Translations under genes and position numbers: made by a program
In this document: in pieces, positions 60,101 through 64,000 of the stretch
How positions within the stretch are numbered: position 1 is the first letter of the stretch
How the letters are laid out: every line of letters begins with the position of its first letter
The notes under the pieces: model-generated
What the model saw: the letters and a program-made list of their open reading frames with translations, nothing else
Databases searched by the model: none
Told to the model about the DNA's origin: nothing
From: UBA12202 sp002691725
Lineage (GTDB): Bacteria; Pseudomonadota; Alphaproteobacteria; Puniceispirillales; UBA1172
DNA: 64,000 nt
Assembly: GCA_965660675.1 (NCBI GenBank)
Contig: CBFIAU010000005.1
Location: 1-64,000, forward strand
Direction of reading: 5' to 3'

Positions 60101-60807
60101 TATTTCAGATTTCCATAACGATCCGGAATATGATCAGGCGCGTAGTCAAACTCAGCATCAACCCGTGCGGTGACGCTGTTCATGGCGTTTTCCAGCGCAA
60201 GTCTGGCGGCCTCTACCTCAGCCTCGCTAGGCTTGGGTTTGACATAGATAGGATCGCCAAGCGCATAGACGCCACGGCTAAACCATTTAGGTATCATTAA
60301 TTTATCCCAGCTATGGGCGCGTTTTGCTGGTGAGGCTGAATAGCTGACCGGAATAATTGGCAATCCGCTTTGGGCGGCAAGATGAATGGCAGAGGCAGAG
60401 GCTTGGCGTGCCGGGCCTCTTGGGCCATCGGGGGTAATGGCAACATACGCCTCGGTTTGTAATAGCCGCCGCATGGTCTTATAGGCGCTGACGCCGCCTT
60501 TATTGGTTGAGCCCTGAATAATTTTAAGCCCGTTGATCTGACCATAAAGGGCGATCATGCGGCCATCACGGCTTTGTGAGATCAATGTGTGGGGACGTGA
60601 TCGCCAGCCTGTAAAATGCGGAAAGCCGATCAGGCGACAATGCCAGAAGGTTATAATACCGCCACGGCTTTTATCAAGCGTGCCGGTGAGACCTTCGCCA
60701 TCCAGTTTCTGCCAGCGCATGCTCTTGGTGAGCAGGGTAAAATATACCCCAGAAATTAATCCCAGAATGGTCAGCATAGCATAGCTTTTCAAAACCGACT
60801 TGATCAT
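60100..60807 (-). CDS. DUF374 lysophospholipid-acyltransferase-like protein
   Basis: This protein of about 235 residues has an N-terminal membrane helix. Motifs are ITFWHCRLIGFP near residue 52 and AITPDGPRGPARQASA near 123, which define the DUF374 acyltransferase family commonly found beside waaA in alphaproteobacteria. It is probably involved in lipid A or outer-membrane lipid acylation; the substrate is not established. The ATG at 60807 has GGAAAG upstream and is preferred to one at 60822. Confidence 0.88.
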   Translation of the reverse strand: MIKSVLKSYAMLTILGLISGVYFTLLTKSMRWQKLDGEGLTGTLDKSRGGIITFWHCRLIGFPHFTGWRSRPHTLISQSRDGRMIALYGQINGLKIIQGSTNKGGVSAYKTMRRLLQTEAYVAITPDGPRGPARQASASAIHLAAQSGLPIIPVSYSASPAKRAHSWDKLMIPKWFSRGVYALGDPIYVKPKPSEAEVEAARLALENAMNSVTARVDAEFDYAPDHIPDRYGNLK

Positions 60808-61015
60808 ATGTGATCTTTCCATTTATCAGCAAAACGCTATCAGTAAAAGGGTACACGCAAATTAGGGTCGGGCTTGGTTCTGATATCATTTTGGCGATTA
60901 TATTTGTCTTGAGGTTCTTATTTGCCACATTCTGACCATGGTAATCTAGTTATTTTCGTATCAGATCATTTGCTTTCATGTTGTTCTATGCCATGAGATC
61001 GCCTATCAAGAAGAT

Positions 61016-62821
61016 ATGACAGAACGCGAACCTTCATCAGAACAGGCAGATGAGGCACTAAAAGCCCATCATAAACCCCCGCATTCAACACCGCATTCAA
61101 CAAGAACGTTATTCAGGCGGCTGTGGGGTGATTATGTGCGCCAGCATTGGGGCAGGCTGATTATTATTTTTGGCTTTATGTTGGTAGTGTCAGCACTGTC
61201 AGGAGCGTATCCGATTTTAATTGGATATGTCTTTAATGGATTAAATATTGCCAGCCCTGATCTGGTTTGGCAAATCCCTCTGCTAATTATTGTGATTGCT
61301 GCTATTCGTGCCGCCGCTATGTATGGTCTGGCTTTACAAGTTGCGGACTTATCGCTACGGGTGACGCGCCATATCCAGCGCCGAATGGCTAGTCATCTGA
61401 TCATGACAGATTTGCGTGATGTGATGTCGGCACCGTCAGGAACTTTTGTTAGCCGGATGACCAATGATGTTAATGTTATTCGTGAGGCATTGGTTCGGCT
61501 GATCAATAACCTGATCAAAGATAGCCTCACTATCATCGTTCTGATCGGGGTGCTTATCTCATTCGACTGGATTTTAACCTTGGTCGTCCTGGGCGTATAT
61601 CCGCTAGCCATGCAACCGATTATAGCCATTGGTCGGCGCCAACGCCATGGCTCACATCAGCTGCAAGAACAGATGGGGCAGACGACATCAACCTTGCATG
61701 AAACGATGAAGGGTGGCCGCATGATCCGTGCCTATGGGCTTGAGGATTATGAGAAAAGCCGGACAAGCCGTATGTTTGATCTGCTCTATCAAAGCCAGCG
61801 CATCCTGGCCATCGGGCGGGCCCGTATTGATCCTATTCTTGAAGTGCTTGGCGGTATTGCTATCGCCGGCATTATTGGTCTGGCAGGCTGGCGCGTATTG
61901 AGCGGAAGCCTTGATATCGGTCATGTTGCTGGATTTATCACAGCTCTTTTAATGCTTGCCCAACCTGTTCGTGCTTTAGGCACATTGAACACGATCTTGC
62001 AAGAAGCATCGGCTGCTTTATCACGGCTGTTCACCTTGCTTGATACCCCTAGCCATGTCTCCTCGCCTGAGCGCCCTGAGCCACTTAATGCGGTTAAGGG
62101 GCAAATTGAGTTTCAGGCGGTCAATTTCCGCTATGCTGAGGAGATGACGTTATCGGATATTAATTTCACGGTAACCCCCGGCCAGACCCTTGCTTTAGTC
62201 GGGCCTAGCGGCGGCGGCAAAAGCACGATCATCAATTTGATCCCGCGCCTGTTTGATCCATCCGCAGGCTTGATTAGGCTTGATGGGCAAGATTTGCGGC
62301 AGCTTGATCTTAATGCTCTTAGGGGAGCAATGGCATTGGTCAGCCAGGATAGTTTGCTATTCAATGATACGGTTGCCAATAATATTGCCTTTGGTCGGCT
62401 GGATGCTGATGAAACCGATATTAGAGCCGCCGCCCAGGCCGCCGCCGCTGCTGATTTTATCAATGATCTGCCCGATGGTTATCAGACGGTTGTGGGCGAA
62501 GAAGGCAATCGGCTTTCTGGCGGCCAGAGGCAACGTATCGCCATTGCCAGAGCGATATTGCGAGATGCTCCGATATTGCTATTGGATGAGCCAACAAGCG
62601 CTCTCGATGCGGTAACCGAGAAACATATCCAGGCCGCCATGCAGACGCTGACCAAAGGCCGGACAACCATTATTGTGGCGCATCGGCTAGCCACGGTTCG
62701 CTATGCTGATCATATCCTTGTGATTGATGGCGGCAAGATTGTCGAAGATGGTGATCATGACAGCTTGCTGGCAAAACATGGCGTTTATGCTAGCCTGTTT
62801 GAGAGCCAGCATTTTTATTAA
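61016..62821 (+). CDS. ABC exporter, MsbA-like (lipid A flippase type)
   Basis: This 601-residue half-transporter has six transmembrane helices (about residues 45-325) and an ATPase domain. Walker A is GPSGGGKST near residue 398, the signature LSGGQRQRIAIARA near 500, Walker B ILLLDEPTSALD near 520, and the H-loop VAHRLATVRYAD. Its position next to lipid A genes supports lipid A or lipid export. A small 12-nt DNA duplication (61079-61102) lies in the soluble N-terminal tail (HSTPHST). It is divergent from the DUF374 gene. Confidence 0.9.
   Translation: MTEREPSSEQADEALKAHHKPPHSTPHSTRTLFRRLWGDYVRQHWGRLIIIFGFMLVVSALSGAYPILIGYVFNGLNIASPDLVWQIPLLIIVIAAIRAAAMYGLALQVADLSLRVTRHIQRRMASHLIMTDLRDVMSAPSGTFVSRMTNDVNVIREALVRLINNLIKDSLTIIVLIGVLISFDWILTLVVLGVYPLAMQPIIAIGRRQRHGSHQLQEQMGQTTSTLHETMKGGRMIRAYGLEDYEKSRTSRMFDLLYQSQRILAIGRARIDPILEVLGGIAIAGIIGLAGWRVLSGSLDIGHVAGFITALLMLAQPVRALGTLNTILQEASAALSRLFTLLDTPSHVSSPERPEPLNAVKGQIEFQAVNFRYAEEMTLSDINFTVTPGQTLALVGPSGGGKSTIINLIPRLFDPSAGLIRLDGQDLRQLDLNALRGAMALVSQDSLLFNDTVANNIAFGRLDADETDIRAAAQAAAAADFINDLPDGYQTVVGEEGNRLSGGQRQRIAIARAILRDAPILLLDEPTSALDAVTEKHIQAAMQTLTKGRTTIIVAHRLATVRYADHILVIDGGKIVEDGDHDSLLAKHGVYASLFESQHFY
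61079..61102 (+). repeat. 12-nt tandem duplication at the N-terminus of the MsbA-like gene
   Basis: CCGCATTCAACA occurs twice in tandem (61079-61090 and 61091-61102), in frame, in the hydrophilic N-terminal tail before the first transmembrane helix. Confidence 0.9.
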
Positions 62822-62861
62822 GCCGCCCTTTTCGAGCTTATGCCCCTGTTTTGCGTGCTAA

Positions 62862-63521
62862 TTACTCACGCCGCAAGATGCTATCAACCAGCCGATTTGC
62901 CCATGTTTTAGACTGAAAACTGTTGGTGATCGCTGCGGGGTCAAGATGGCTATCCACCCAGTCCATGAACGCCATACCATCGGCTTCAAACGGCCGATAG
63001 GTTTCAAGAAATGCGTCGAGCAATCCCGTTTTAGCTTGCCTGACATGCAGATATTTGAAAGACAGCTGTTTCAGCGCATCATCAAGGCGGGCAGATTGCC
63101 GAAGCAACAGATATAAAGCCGCCATAATGCCTGCCCGATCCGCGCCTGATTTACAATGCATAAGGATGGGATATTCAACGCTTTCAAACAAGGTTTTCGC
63201 CGCATGAATATTTTCCGCGTCAGGAACCGCACGCGAGCGGATGGTGAAATCAACCAGAGTCAGGCCATGGTTTTGGCAGGCCTCATTTTCTAGCCGCCAG
63301 CCGCCATCATCACGCGGCCCCCGCAAATTGACAATCGTCTTGATACCATTTTTGGCGGCGCTGGCAACACGCCCCGGTGTTGGCTGATTACTGCGCCATG
63401 CTTCATCTGAGACTTGATGCAAATTATACCAGGACAGCCGCAAAAACCCATGATCTTTAAGCATCAGATCAGTCCAGTTTTTGAGCCGCCGACGTTCTGG
63501 CATGTCCAGAGTTTTAGCCAC
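62862..63521 (-). CDS. Cys-based (dual-specificity type) protein/lipid phosphatase
   Basis: This 219-residue protein has the phosphatase signature HCxxxxxR in MHCKSGADRAG, with Cys123 and Arg129. The N-terminal part (WRSNQPTPGRV, TIVNLRG) is typical of Siw14/DSP-like bacterial phosphatases. The substrate, protein or phosphoinositide/phospholipid, is unknown. It starts at a GTG overlapping the pmbA stop by eight bases; an ATG at 63503 is an alternative. It is likely co-transcribed with pmbA. Confidence 0.85.
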   Translation of the reverse strand: MAKTLDMPERRRLKNWTDLMLKDHGFLRLSWYNLHQVSDEAWRSNQPTPGRVASAAKNGIKTIVNLRGPRDDGGWRLENEACQNHGLTLVDFTIRSRAVPDAENIHAAKTLFESVEYPILMHCKSGADRAGIMAALYLLLRQSARLDDALKQLSFKYLHVRQAKTGLLDAFLETYRPFEADGMAFMDWVDSHLDPAAITNSFQSKTWANRLVDSILRRE

Positions 63522-64000
63522 CAGCGACAGTCATTCCATCAATACGCAGACTCGGCGTGATATTTGAACGTGTGAAATCCAGATCATTAGCCGGCGTTAT
63601 CGTCATCAGCATATCTTTGAGATTGCCAGCGATTGTGCCTTCGGTAACTGGCGTCGTGATCTGGCCTTTTTCAATCCAGAACCCGGATGCCCCACGGCTA
63701 TAATCACCTGTAATCAGATTGACGGAGGAGCCGATAAGCTCAGTTACAAGGAAGCCCTCATCAATACTGGCAATCAGCTCATCACGGCTCATTTGACCTG
63801 CTGTCATCATCCAGTTGCTCGTTGACGGTGATGGTGCTGAGCTGGTGCCGCGACTGGCATTACCCATGGGGGCAAGGTCTAGTTGTCGGGCGCTGGCTAA
63901 ATCCAGAAACCAGCCGTTCAAAACACCATTTTCGACCATGACACGTTGCCGTCTGGCCAGACCTTCGCCATCAAAGCTAGATGATCCAGCGCCGCGCGGT
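63514..64000 (-). CDS. pmbA: TldD/PmbA-family metalloprotease component, C-terminal part
   Basis: The frame is open to the window edge (reading from 63999: P-R-G-A-G-S-S-S-F-D-G-E-G), so about 161 C-terminal residues are present and the start lies beyond 64000. The order SSSFDGEGLARR, LVENG-type VMVENGVLNGWFLD, GNASRG and TGDYSRGASGFWIEKG is that of PmbA/TldE. With TldD it forms a zinc protease that processes modified peptides or antitoxins. Confidence 0.9.
   Translation of the reverse strand, partial: PRGAGSSSFDGEGLARRQRVMVENGVLNGWFLDLASARQLDLAPMGNASRGTSSAPSPSTSNWMMTAGQMSRDELIASIDEGFLVTELIGSSVNLITGDYSRGASGFWIEKGQITTPVTEGTIAGNLKDMLMTITPANDLDFTRSNITPSLRIDGMTVAGG

Overview
The window looks like a chromosomal segment of a marine alphaproteobacterium. 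The evidence is a base composition near 48% G+C, alphaproteobacterial housekeeping neighbourhoods (lspA with a DUF3035 lipoprotein, coq7, the lipid A block, pmbA), very tight gene packing, ABC uptake of amino acids, an organosulfonate-type cluster and a large cobalamin locus. A SAR116-like (Puniceispirillum-type) bacterium would fit, but that is an inference from gene content, not a measured match. No insertion sequence, prophage, CRISPR array or rRNA was seen. The only recognised tRNA is tRNA-Leu(CAA).

Layout. (1) 1-7283, plus strand: the C-terminal part of a UxaA/SuyB-family lyase, two sulfolactate-dehydrogenase-like enzymes (SlcC-like and ComC-like), a FadB/FadJ-type beta-oxidation protein, a large acyl-CoA dehydrogenase and a DMT-family exporter. 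(2) 7261-12340, minus strand: a branched-chain-amino-acid-type ABC transporter (livK, intrinsic terminator, livG, livF, livH, livM). (3) 12579-32036: cobalamin synthesis, comprising cobW, cobN, cobO, cobQ, cobD, a small His-containing membrane protein, cbiX, cobH, cobL, cobI, a cbiG-cobJ fusion, cobM, cobB, cobA, cbiD and cobK. The set mixes oxygen-independent, early-cobalt markers (CbiX, CbiD, CbiG) with the late-cobalt chelatase subunit CobN. (4) 32084-38846: aminotransferase, hydantoinase/oxoprolinase subunits HyuB and HyuA, glyoxalase I and an MFS transporter. (5) 38849-44971: a candidate small RNA, gluQ, an esterase, an HNH nuclease, coq7, dsbB, yqaA, tRNA-Leu, chaC-like and mscS. (6) 45097-56845: ribF, ileS, lspA, a lipoprotein, mutL, rsmD, rluB, tadA, purD and xseA. 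(7) 56855-62821: lipid A/Kdo genes (lpxL-like, lpxK, waaA, DUF374 acyltransferase) divergent from an MsbA-like flippase. (8) 62862-64000: a Cys-based phosphatase and the C-terminal half of pmbA.

How they work together. The sulfolactate-type enzymes would interconvert sulfolactate enantiomers and cleave the C-S bond. The cobalamin genes cover corrin ring synthesis from uroporphyrinogen III to adenosylcobinamide phosphate. The lipid A block makes, acylates and exports the lipid A core. Many starts overlap the previous stop by 1-14 bases, which indicates translationally coupled operons.

Most notable observations: (a) the palindrome TGATCA is far more frequent than base composition predicts (16 copies counted by eye in the first 4.56 kb against about 1.2 expected); (b) a compact candidate sRNA with an anti-Shine-Dalgarno stretch and tandem terminators lies next to gluQ; (c) the cobalamin locus is a pathway hybrid; (d) short tandem DNA duplications recur at gene ends.
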